Shown here in pieces: positions 8,557 through 16,252 of a stretch of DNA of 64,000 bases. Under the pieces are notes generated by a model that had not been told where the DNA came from, ran no database searches, and saw only the letters and a list, made by a program, of their open reading frames with translations. The stretch lies in NCBI RefSeq assembly GCF_018402285.1, contig NZ_JAGYJH010000003.1, positions 1,240,001 through 1,304,000 of the forward strand. Reading direction: 5' to 3'. The translations under genes were made by a program, and so were the position numbers. The stretch comes from Hyphomonas sp. GTDB taxonomy: Bacteria > Pseudomonadota > Alphaproteobacteria > Caulobacterales > Hyphomonadaceae. Positions within the stretch are counted from its first letter, which is position 1. The number at the start of each line of letters is the position of its first letter.

Positions 8557-9444
8557 ATGCCCGCTGACGGCGTCGCTCATCTCAGCCGCGTTCCGGGTGC
8601 GGGCCTGGAGGCCCCTGCGCGGGACGCGCGCGTTATTGTCATCGGCAATGAAAAGGGCGGGGCGGGCAAGTCCACCGTCTCCATCCACCTGTCCGTCGCC
8701 CTCCTGCGCACCGGCAGGAAGGTCGGTGTCATCGATCTCGATGTCCGCCAGCGCTCGCTGACCCGCTATCTCGAAAACCGAGTCCGGTGGGCCCAGAACA
8801 CCGGCGCCACGCTCGTCATGCCGGAAATCGTCCGCGTCGAGGCCAGCCAGGAGCGCGACCTTGACCGCGCCGAGGCCGAGGAAAGCCAGCGCTTCCAGGC
8901 CGGCCTCGCCCGACTGAAGCAGACCTGCGACTTCATCCTTATCGACGCCCCCGGCGGCGATACCTTCCTCTCGCGCGCCGCCCATCGCAGCGCCGACACC
9001 CTCATCACCCCCCTCAATGACAGCTTCGTCGACTTCGACCTGCTGGGCGACGTGAACCCCCAGACCCTCGAAGTCCTGCGCCCCAGCTTCTATTCCGAAA
9101 TGGTCTGGGACTGCCGCAAGAAGAAGGCTCAGACGAGCCGCCGCCCGATTGACTGGGTGGTGATGCGAAACCGCATGTCGCCTCTGGCCGCCCGCAACAA
9201 GGAACGCGTCGGCGGCGCGCTGGAAAATCTCTCCAAGCGTATCGGCTTCCGCCTGGCCCCCGGTCTTTCCGAGCGCGTCATCTACCGCGAGCTCTTCCCC
9301 GCCGGCCTTACCCTGCTGGACCTCACTGAAGCGGGCTCCAACGTCGCCTTCACGATGAGCCACAAGGCCGCCCGCCAGGAGCTGCGCGATCTGGTCATCG
9401 TCCTCCAGCTCCCCGAACTCGCCGGCGCCAGCATCGACTTCTGA
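8557..9444 (+). CDS. mipZ: MipZ-type ParA/MinD ATPase, division-site positioning
   Basis: 295 aa P-loop ATPase. The deviant Walker A GNEKGGAGKST and the switch regions DLDVRQRSLTRY and LIDAPGGD match MipZ of Caulobacter closely, as do NDSFVDFDLLG, DWVVMRNR and ERVIYRELFP. In Caulobacter, MipZ dimers bound near ParB at the origin block FtsZ polymerisation and thereby place the septum at midcell. This is a family-level inference for this organism. The ATG at 8557 is followed by about 25 extra residues before the ATPase core. A short hairpin lies downstream at 9506-9523. Confidence 0.93.
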   Translation: MPADGVAHLSRVPGAGLEAPARDARVIVIGNEKGGAGKSTVSIHLSVALLRTGRKVGVIDLDVRQRSLTRYLENRVRWAQNTGATLVMPEIVRVEASQERDLDRAEAEESQRFQAGLARLKQTCDFILIDAPGGDTFLSRAAHRSADTLITPLNDSFVDFDLLGDVNPQTLEVLRPSFYSEMVWDCRKKKAQTSRRPIDWVVMRNRMSPLAARNKERVGGALENLSKRIGFRLAPGLSERVIYRELFPAGLTLLDLTEAGSNVAFTMSHKAARQELRDLVIVLQLPELAGASIDF

Positions 9445-9505
9445 CCGCCCCGGCGTCAGCCTTGCCAGGTATCCACAGCTGGCTTACCCCAATCCCCGAA
9501 ACAGA

Positions 9506-9523
9506 CCTGCCCGTGAAGGCAGG
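9506..9523 (+). terminator. short hairpin between mipZ and the esterase gene
   Basis: CCTGCC and GGCAGG form a 6-bp perfect stem with a 6-nt loop, followed 8 nt later by CTTTTGGGGG. The structure could be a weak terminator for mipZ or a leader structure just before the ribosome-binding site of the next gene. It lacks a good T tract, so confidence is low. Confidence 0.3.
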
Positions 9524-9546
9524 CCACATCCTTTTGGGGGAAACCA

Positions 9547-10689
9547 ATGAGCCAGACCGAAATCCACGGCACCGTGGAGCCCCGCTTTGTCGCCGTCCGC
9601 AACGCCTTCGCGCAGAACTTCATCAATGGCGAGGAAAACGGCGCCGCCTTCTGCATGACGCTGGATGGCAAGCCCGTCGTCGACATCTGGGGCGGCTTTG
9701 TGGACGAGGCTCAGACCAAGCCCTGGCAGCAGGACACCATCGTCAACGTCTACTCCACCACCAAGACGATGACCGCGCTCACCGCGCTCTACCTGGCGGA
9801 CAAGGGCGCGCTGAAGTTTGAAGACCCCGTGGCGAAATACTGGCCCGAATTTGCCGCCGCCGGAAAGGCAGACGTCACCGTCGCCCATCTGATGAGCCAT
9901 TCGGCCGGCCTCTCTGGCTGGAAAGAGCCGCTGGTGCGTGAAGACCTCTACGACTGGGAAAAGGCCACCAGCCTGCTGGCCGCGCAGGAACCCTACTGGA
10001 AACCTGGCAGCGCGCCGGGCTACCACGCCATGACGCAGGGCTATCTCGTCGGCGAAGTCATCCGCCGCGTGGCGGGCGAAACCGTCGGCACGCTCTTCCG
10101 CAAGGAAATCGCCGGGCCGCTCGGCGCAGATTTCCACATCGGCCTTCCGGCTACGGAGGATCACCGCGTCGCTGATCTGACGCCCCCGCCCGCCAGCGGC
10201 ACGCTTGGGCAGGGCACGGCAGACCCGCTCATCACCAACATGGCCAGCAACCCGCCGATCAATCCGCTCGACACCCGCAGCCGCGCCTGGCGCGCCGCCG
10301 AAATTCCGGCCGCCGGCGGCACAGGCAATGCCCGCTCGGTCGCGCTCGTCCACACCATCCTTGCCAATGGTGGCCATGCCAATGGCAAGCAGATCATGTC
10401 CGAGGCCGGCTGCCGCAAGGCGCTGGAACTCCAGATCGAAGGCAATGACAAGATCCTCGGCATCCCGGTGCGCTACGGCCTCGGCTTCGGCCTGCCCGGG
10501 GGCGTGGCAAACTTCCCGAACCCCAACACCCTCTTCTGGGGCGGCTATGGCGGGTCCCTCGCGGTCATCGACATGGACCAACACGCCACCTATGCCTACG
10601 CCATGAACAAGATGGCCCCCACAACCACGGGCGACATGCGCGCCTTCGGCATGCTGATGGCCGCCTGGCAGGTCTTCATGGCGGGGTGA
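9547..10689 (+). CDS. serine hydrolase of the beta-lactamase/family VIII esterase group (EstB-like)
   Basis: 380 aa, class C beta-lactamase fold. The SxxK motif is STTK (Ser70, Lys73) and a tyrosine motif follows in APGYHAMTQGYLVGE. The C-terminal region has FWGGYGGS near the position of the KTG-like strand. No signal peptide is seen, so the protein is probably cytoplasmic and acts on short esters or amides rather than on cell-wall antibiotics. A strong GGGGGAAACCA ribosome-binding region precedes the ATG. It is followed by tgt with 47 bp between them. Confidence 0.88.
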   Translation: MSQTEIHGTVEPRFVAVRNAFAQNFINGEENGAAFCMTLDGKPVVDIWGGFVDEAQTKPWQQDTIVNVYSTTKTMTALTALYLADKGALKFEDPVAKYWPEFAAAGKADVTVAHLMSHSAGLSGWKEPLVREDLYDWEKATSLLAAQEPYWKPGSAPGYHAMTQGYLVGEVIRRVAGETVGTLFRKEIAGPLGADFHIGLPATEDHRVADLTPPPASGTLGQGTADPLITNMASNPPINPLDTRSRAWRAAEIPAAGGTGNARSVALVHTILANGGHANGKQIMSEAGCRKALELQIEGNDKILGIPVRYGLGFGLPGGVANFPNPNTLFWGGYGGSLAVIDMDQHATYAYAMNKMAPTTTGDMRAFGMLMAAWQVFMAG

Positions 10690-10736
10690 CCCGCGCGGCT
10701 TGGCTTCCATGGGGCGCTCCCTTATAGGAGCCCCCC

Positions 10737-11882
10737 ATGGCTACCTTCCCATTCGAAATCTCCGCCCGCGAGGGCAAGGCGCGCACCGGGCGCCTGAAAA
10801 CCCCGCGCGGCGACATCCGCACGCCCGCCTTCATGCCCGTCGGCACTGCCGGCACGGTGAAGGCCCTCTATATGGATCAGGTCAAAGGGGCAGGGGCCGA
10901 CATAATTCTCGGCAACACCTACCACCTGATGCTCCGCCCCGGCGCCGAGCGGGTTCAGCGCCTCGGCGGCCTGCACAAATTCTCCGGCTGGCCTGGCCCG
11001 ATGCTGACCGACTCCGGCGGCTTTCAGGTCTGGTCGCTCGCCCAGCTGCGCAAGATGGACGCAGACGGCGTCACCTTCCAGAGCCATATCGATGGCAGCG
11101 CCCATCGCCTCACCCCCGCCCGCTCCATCGAGATCCAGGCAGACCTTCTGGGCGCGGACATCTCCATGCAGCTTGATGAGTGCACAAATTTTCCGTGTAC
11201 ACATGAAGAGGCAGCGCGGAGCCTTGAGCTCTCCCTCAAATGGGGCGAGCGCAGCCTCGACGCCTTCGGCGCCCGCGACCGCCAAACTCTCTTCGGCATC
11301 ATTCAGGGCTCAAACTTTCCAGATCTCCGCGAGCGCTCTGCCAGAGGCGTCACGGGCCAGGGCTTCGGCGGCATCGCGCTTGGCGGTCTCGCGGTCGGCG
11401 AAGGCCATGACCAGATGTGCGCCAGCATCGACATGACGACGCCGCATCTGCCCGACCACATGCCCCGTTATGTCATGGGCGTCGGCAAGCCCATCGACCT
11501 CGTCGAAAGCGTCGCGCGCGGCATCGACATGTTCGACTGCGTCCTGCCCACCCGTTCCGGCCGCCACGGCCAGGCCTGGACCTGGGATGGCCCGCTCAAC
11601 CTCAACAACGCAAAATTTGCCGAAGACACGAGCCCGCTGGAGGAAGGCGTAAACTGCCCGGCCAGCCAGGACTATTCCCGCGCTTACCTGCATCACCTTT
11701 TCAAGGCCGGCGAATATCTCGGCCCCATGCTGCTCTCCTGGCACAACACCGCCTTCTTTCAGGCCCTGATGGCAGAGATGCGCGCCGCCATCGCCGAAGG
11801 CCGTTTCGAGCAGCTGCGCGCGCAGCTCAGCGCCCGCTGGGAAAGCACGAAATCCAAACCGAAAACCAAGGCGCCCGGCTGA
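10737..11882 (+). CDS. tgt: queuine/preQ1 tRNA-ribosyltransferase (tRNA-guanine transglycosylase)
   Basis: 381 aa. It exchanges guanine-34 of GUN-anticodon tRNAs for preQ1 in queuosine synthesis. The TIM-barrel signature blocks are present: FMPVGTAGTVKAL, LGNTYHLMLRPG, LTDSGGFQVWSL (catalytic Asp region), FGIIQG, GGLAVGEG, and FDCVLPTRSGRHG. The zinc site is degenerate: the canonical CxCxxC reads VNCPAS here, keeping one cysteine, while the distal histidine in LLSWHN remains. The ATG at 10737 has an AGGAG seven bases upstream. The next gene (a lipoprotein) is convergent, with 7 bp between stops. Confidence 0.93.
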   Translation: MATFPFEISAREGKARTGRLKTPRGDIRTPAFMPVGTAGTVKALYMDQVKGAGADIILGNTYHLMLRPGAERVQRLGGLHKFSGWPGPMLTDSGGFQVWSLAQLRKMDADGVTFQSHIDGSAHRLTPARSIEIQADLLGADISMQLDECTNFPCTHEEAARSLELSLKWGERSLDAFGARDRQTLFGIIQGSNFPDLRERSARGVTGQGFGGIALGGLAVGEGHDQMCASIDMTTPHLPDHMPRYVMGVGKPIDLVESVARGIDMFDCVLPTRSGRHGQAWTWDGPLNLNNAKFAEDTSPLEEGVNCPASQDYSRAYLHHLFKAGEYLGPMLLSWHNTAFFQALMAEMRAAIAEGRFEQLRAQLSARWESTKSKPKTKAPG

Positions 11883-11889
11883 CGCGCCC

Positions 11890-12480
11890 CTAGCGGTACT
11901 GGATCTTGCTCTCGGATTTCAGGGTCTCCAACGCCTCGAAGTCTGGCTGGGCGGGGATCTGGCACCCCAGCGCCTGGCCATAGCCTTTCAGATAGGCCCG
12001 TCTCTGCGCGCCGATCTTGAAGGCCTGATTGTATTTCTTCTCATGGCTCTCCGCGCCGGTCGCCTGGCGAACGAGGCCCCGGAAAGGGATCCATCCTGTG
12101 GAGACATTGCGCACTGCGTCGAGCGCCGCGTCGGAGGCTTCCTCCGCCAGCACTTCGGAATTCAGCCGCTCGTCCGGCTGGCCTGAATCCCAGTCGAGCC
12201 CCAGAACGGCGTCGAGCTCGGCAACGTCCATTTCGATGCCGGCGCAGGTCATCTCCCCGGGCGGGCCGTAGGGCACTTTCAGCGTCGCCAGAAGCTGTGG
12301 AATTTCCCGGCGGCGCAGGTTGAAATCATCCAGCGGGGCGGATGCCGCCCCGGCCAGCCCGTCGCGCGTCTGGCCGGCCGCGCTTCCGGCCGCAGCGCCC
12401 ATATTCTGGCCCGTCTGGCCCCCGCTGGCGCAGGCAGAAAGGGCAAGGGCGGCTAGGAGGGGCAAAGCAAGGTGTCGCAT
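11890..12480 (-). CDS. hypothetical outer-membrane or periplasmic lipoprotein
   Basis: 196 aa from the ATG at 12480 (MRHLALPLLAALALSACASG). The track's start ten codons earlier would place charged residues before the signal peptide. The lipobox LSAC predicts lipidation at the cysteine, followed by a Gly/Ala/Gln-rich linker and a soluble domain with two cysteines. No known family is recognised. It is convergent with tgt and is the last gene before tRNA-Lys and the island. Confidence 0.75.
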   Translation of the reverse strand: MRHLALPLLAALALSACASGGQTGQNMGAAAGSAAGQTRDGLAGAASAPLDDFNLRRREIPQLLATLKVPYGPPGEMTCAGIEMDVAELDAVLGLDWDSGQPDERLNSEVLAEEASDAALDAVRNVSTGWIPFRGLVRQATGAESHEKKYNQAFKIGAQRRAYLKGYGQALGCQIPAQPDFEALETLKSESKIQYR

Positions 12481-12595
12481 CGGCCGAGGAGATGTGAAAA
12501 ATATGGCCACATCAAGCCTCTGCGTGCAGGGAACGGTTGACCGGCCCCGACTCCCGGCCTAAATGGCCGCTTCGATTGGTTCCGGCCAGTCTTTG

Positions 12596-12671
12596 GTGCC
12601 CATAGCTCAGCTGGTAGAGCAACTGACTTTTAATCAGTAGGTCACAGGTTCGAACCCTGTTGGGCACACCA
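12596..12671 (+). tRNA. tRNA-Lys(TTT)
   Basis: A 76-nt cloverleaf with acceptor stem GTGCCCA/TGGGCAC, discriminator A and encoded CCA. The D arm is AGCTCAGCTGGTAGAGC, the anticodon loop CTTTTAA gives anticodon TTT, and the T arm ACAGGTTCGAACCCTGT is standard. Its 3' 45 nt (12627-12671) recur exactly at 21055-21099, which marks it as the attachment site of the island that follows. Confidence 0.97.
12627..12671 (+). repeat. left attachment repeat (attL) within tRNA-Lys
   Basis: 45-bp direct repeat covering the tRNA-Lys 3' portion from the anticodon loop (CTTTTAATCAGTAGG) to the CCA end. It is identical to 21055-21099, and both flanks differ beyond these limits. A repeat that starts in the anticodon loop and ends at CCA is the usual crossover segment of tRNA-targeting tyrosine recombinases. 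Confidence 0.9.
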
Positions 12672-12910
12672 TTTTCTTAAATAAATTCAATAGGTTGATT
12701 GGATGGATCCAGACGCGCTCCGGAACAAAATGAGCCGGGACACGTTGGGGGACACTCTTCCCCGCTGTTACCGCATTTAGAATTTTTCGTGTCTCGTTTT
12801 CACCCTGCGCCGGGAGCATCGAGGCTGCGAGGCAATATTTGAATTGGCGCGGGCGGTCTGCCGACCTCGCAGTGCGGACGGCAGAACTCACTCGTCCTGT
12901 CTGTCGTTCC

Positions 12911-13518
12911 ATGTCCGCTCAACATCAACACCATGTTCCAAAACTCTTTCTGCGCGGGTTCCTTATCCAGCACGACCACTAGGAGGCTATTGAACGCCTT
13001 CGGGTGTTCGACCTGCTTGCCCGCCGCGTGTTCTCCACTTCCAATGCCAACACCATGGGCAAGCGCCGCTACAACGATTTTTGGATCGACGAAGAGACAC
13101 TGGCCACTATCGAGCCTGCTGCCGGTAGAATTAGAGCCATGTTGCGTCGCTTGTGGAATGGTTGCGCACTGAGAAAAAGCTGGCTCGAACCGTCGAGGAA
13201 ATGGGCGACTGGACGCTGCTCTTTGCCTTGCAGTTCATTCGGACAAAACGCATTCGTTTGCTTCCAGCAGAACTGAGACGTCAGCTGAGCGAACGCTTTG
13301 TTCGAACGGGGTTTGATCCGAACAAAGTCGAAGGGTTACCTCCACTCGATGAAGAGGCCCTCAAGAAGCTGCACACCAAACGCCAGCTCGAAAGCCTGTT
13401 CAAATACTTGGAGATGTTTGCGAATAGAGAAATCGTTTTGATGGCTGCGCTGAATTGCCCCGGATCCAGGTGCCATGCCCGGCTGAGGAAACGCTCGCCC
13501 TTCCTCTCGAAGATCTGA
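12911..13518 (+). pseudogene. DUF4238-like gene broken by a stop and a frameshift
   Basis: Frame 2 from the ATG at 12911 reads MSAQHQHHVPKLFLRGF, then a TAG at 12980, and continues in the same frame as EAIERLRVFDLLARRVF and RRYNDFWIDEETLATIE. Near 13150 the similarity passes to frame 1 (VEWLRTEKKLARTVEE, then LFALQFIRTKRIRLLP), ending at 13518. The HHVPKxFLRxF start, the YND...E...IE block and the ALQFIRTKRxR block resemble DUF4238 proteins, whose function is unknown. At least two lesions make it a pseudogene. The family assignment is from pattern memory only. Confidence 0.55.
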
Positions 13519-13579
13519 AAAAAAAGAATGTTCAATCGCCACGCCTTTTCTAGCCGTCGGCGGCGCGCACGTACCACTC

Positions 13580-15835
13580 CTATTGTTGGTCGAGGATTAT
13601 CTCATTGAAACGGTTCATTCCCGATCCACCCCTGGAACCCGCATCATAAATGTACCCGTAAGCTCTTCGCCCGTCTGGACGATTGAGTATGTTGCCGCGG
13701 ACCCAGGAACCCTCGATACCTTCCACCATGACGGTTGGCGGCTGCCATCCGCCGGCATCATGGGTCGCGAATATCTGCCGGGAGTGTTCATCAATAAATA
13801 GCAGATGTAAGACGCTGCCGTCCAAAACGACATCGGCGGCTGGCTGCTGGGCATCGACCGCATTCGTGATCACCGGCAGGCCGCTGATTTTCACTGCAGG
13901 TGTTGCAGGTGACATCCCGCGCACTCTTCGTTCCCACAAATGACCGTCTTCCAGCCTGTAGATGATGATCGTCGTGTCTGTTGTGGGGTCATAGACCAGA
14001 GGCAGAACGGCTCCGTACTCGGCCCGGCTGGTCCCTGCGCCTGTGGCAAGACGTTGCCGCGCCCCGAGCGAGCCATCGGCTTCCACGCGCCGATACCAGA
14101 CAGTCCCATCTGTCCTAAGGTAAGCCAGATGAACTACGCCGTCTGTACCGAGCACAGCCTGGGGACCAGCGTTGCCGTATTCATCGGCCGGATCCAACTC
14201 TGTCGCAGGTTCCCATTGGCCGTCCGGCGAACGGCTGGCCATATACAAACGGTCGGCGAGGAAAACCGTGACCAGGCTGCCATCCGGCCGAACCACGAGA
14301 GTGGCCATCTGGGCAATAGCCGTCGCTGTTGCGGCGACTTCGTCGCGGACTGACCATCGGTCAGGCTCATTAGGATGGTCAGAAGTATTAAAGACATGAT
14401 AGCGCACAGAATGCGTGACTTGATGGATGATGTGGATACTGTCCCCGACTTGCCGGCTGTCCACTGACTCCAGATCTCCTGTTTCAGGGCGATTGGCACC
14501 ATCGACCTCACGCCATGTCTTTCCGCCATCTGCAGATTTCATCATCATGAAACGGTTGTCGGTTTCACTTGGCTCCATGATGAAATAGAGGTCACCATTG
14601 CCTGCCTGCCACGGCCCGATACGGCCGGGTGTCTCTACAAAAGTCCCGCCAAGATGGCCGTCGGGAACAGTCAGAACGATCTGCGCAACTGCCGCGCCAG
14701 CCACCGGCAAACCCCCGGCCTCGATCATACGGAACTCGAACTTATCACCCGCCTCATTCATCAGCGCGCCGTCTGCAAGGCGCCGGATCACCAACGGCCA
14801 TTCAAATTCTCCGTGTCCTGACTTGCCTCCCCAAAGCGGGGTATCTTCAGATAAGGACAAACCGAAGCCCGGCACAAAAGCGGACTTTGATCCCGAAAGC
14901 AGATCCGTGGTAGCGTCAGCATCGGCGTAGGCGGTTGTGCCTGCGATGCTGACGAGAGGGCTCCTTGGCTCTCCTTCCAAAACAAGTTCGCGGAGGTCTG
15001 CGGTATGCAGAGCATCTGCGGAAATCCCAACATCGCCGGACCATAGCGCCGTCCCTGTGGGCACGATGAATTCCAGCGTATCATCATCGAAGCTGACTTG
15101 CAGTGAACCGCCCTCAAGCTGAATTTCCAGTTCAAGCCAGATACCCGGTTCGATAAAAACCTTGCGTTCGGCCATGACGCGTTCTTGGCCTTGCTGGACT
15201 TGGCTCACCTTGATCAGCTCAGGTTCAACCTGCACGCGGGCATAGTTTTCAGAATCGGCATAGGCGAACAGCATGGCGAACCCTGGCGATCCTTGGGGCG
15301 CTAGGCGAAATTCGACTGCATAACTGAATGTCGTCAAAGGCCAGGGGCTTGGATAAAGTGCGGCAAACCCGTCCTTGCTGCCATTGATCCGCAAGATCGC
15401 ATCGGATCCTGCGGCAACGACCGTCAGGGCCTCAGATGCCCCCTTCAGCAAGGTCCAACCGTCCAGGGCGCCAGGATCCTGATCTTCGAAGGTCATGTGG
15501 ACTTTTCGTTCTGGCTTTGGAAACCCATGCGCTTCAAGCGTTTCCCAGACCTCCCCATTGCGCCGGGCCTGAAGCCGGAATGTCTGAGGGTTGGTTTCAG
15601 CCGCCTCTGCTTCAAACCGTAACCGGAAAGGTTGATCTGCAGGCTGAAGAACTGCTTCACTCTGTTCGCCGGCCCAGCCCGTATCTCCATTCAAAGGTGC
15701 CTGAAGATCAGATCTCACGCGAAAGGCCGGATCGCTGGCAGCCACTTGCTGCGTTCCAAGGGCCAGACCCGTTGCCATCAGTAAACGCTGCAGCCAAGTG
15801 GACAAGGGGCGGACAGGAAACCTTTTGGAGCTCAT
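13580..15835 (-). CDS. secreted BNR/Asp-box beta-propeller protein with N-terminal lectin-like domain
   Basis: 751 aa with an N-terminal signal peptide (LMATGLALGTQQVAAS). Residues about 110-280 look like a concanavalin-A/DUF1080-type jelly roll (TFEDQDPGALDGWTLL). From about residue 390 there are repeated propeller-like blades with one clear Asp-box, KSADGGKTW. Such proteins include sialidases and other exported glycan-active or glycan-binding proteins, but no complete sialidase active site was identified, so the substrate is open. It is divergent from the TonB receptor across 416 bp of non-coding DNA and is probably part of the same uptake locus. Confidence 0.75.
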   Translation of the reverse strand: MSSKRFPVRPLSTWLQRLLMATGLALGTQQVAASDPAFRVRSDLQAPLNGDTGWAGEQSEAVLQPADQPFRLRFEAEAAETNPQTFRLQARRNGEVWETLEAHGFPKPERKVHMTFEDQDPGALDGWTLLKGASEALTVVAAGSDAILRINGSKDGFAALYPSPWPLTTFSYAVEFRLAPQGSPGFAMLFAYADSENYARVQVEPELIKVSQVQQGQERVMAERKVFIEPGIWLELEIQLEGGSLQVSFDDDTLEFIVPTGTALWSGDVGISADALHTADLRELVLEGEPRSPLVSIAGTTAYADADATTDLLSGSKSAFVPGFGLSLSEDTPLWGGKSGHGEFEWPLVIRRLADGALMNEAGDKFEFRMIEAGGLPVAGAAVAQIVLTVPDGHLGGTFVETPGRIGPWQAGNGDLYFIMEPSETDNRFMMMKSADGGKTWREVDGANRPETGDLESVDSRQVGDSIHIIHQVTHSVRYHVFNTSDHPNEPDRWSVRDEVAATATAIAQMATLVVRPDGSLVTVFLADRLYMASRSPDGQWEPATELDPADEYGNAGPQAVLGTDGVVHLAYLRTDGTVWYRRVEADGSLGARQRLATGAGTSRAEYGAVLPLVYDPTTDTTIIIYRLEDGHLWERRVRGMSPATPAVKISGLPVITNAVDAQQPAADVVLDGSVLHLLFIDEHSRQIFATHDAGGWQPPTVMVEGIEGSWVRGNILNRPDGRRAYGYIYDAGSRGGSGMNRFNEIILDQQ

Positions 15836-16252
15836 TATTTGTGTCCTAAATTCGCATCAGCCCATGGGGATTGTGCGCAAGATAGCGGAGAGTGCCGTGC
15901 GTCTTTCGCGCCGTCCGTAGTTTGCACAGCAACGTGACATTGATGATACGATAGAAAACGAAAATGAGAAGCAACCACGCGGATTGCCAATGGAGAAACC
16001 TGTCATGATTCTTACAGTTCTCCTGGCGCGCCGAGAGGTCTCTCTATCTAACGTATAGGCTTCTTTCAGCGCAGGTTCGCGCGGCAGTGACAGAAACCAT
16101 AATTCAGCTGACATTTTCAGGATGAACCAGGCCGGTCTCCCGACCCGATATTCACGCAAACGTTTTGTCACATAAGTATTTCGTAAAATTCAAACTTATC
16201 TCGCGACTCCCCGATTAAGAGAATGCTTGCTTAACCAATAGGGGTGTTTGGT
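15836..16252. promoter_or_regulatory. divergent intergenic region between propeller gene and TonB receptor
   Basis: About 417 bp with no convincing gene. The 104-aa minus-strand track ORF here has an unnatural composition and no signal or family motif. The position implies divergent promoters for both genes. The last part is AT-richer (GTCACATAAGTATTTCG), but no operator or sigma site can be assigned. Confidence 0.5.

Noticed and set aside
12634-12912. 92-aa minus-strand ORF ending CPTGFEPVTY
   Set aside because: The ending is the usual antisense translation of a tRNA T arm. It overlaps tRNA-Lys and has no other support.
15857-16171. 104-aa minus-strand ORF in the divergent intergenic region
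   Set aside because: No ribosome-binding site, unusual Arg/Ser/Cys-rich composition and no family; the region is better read as promoter DNA.
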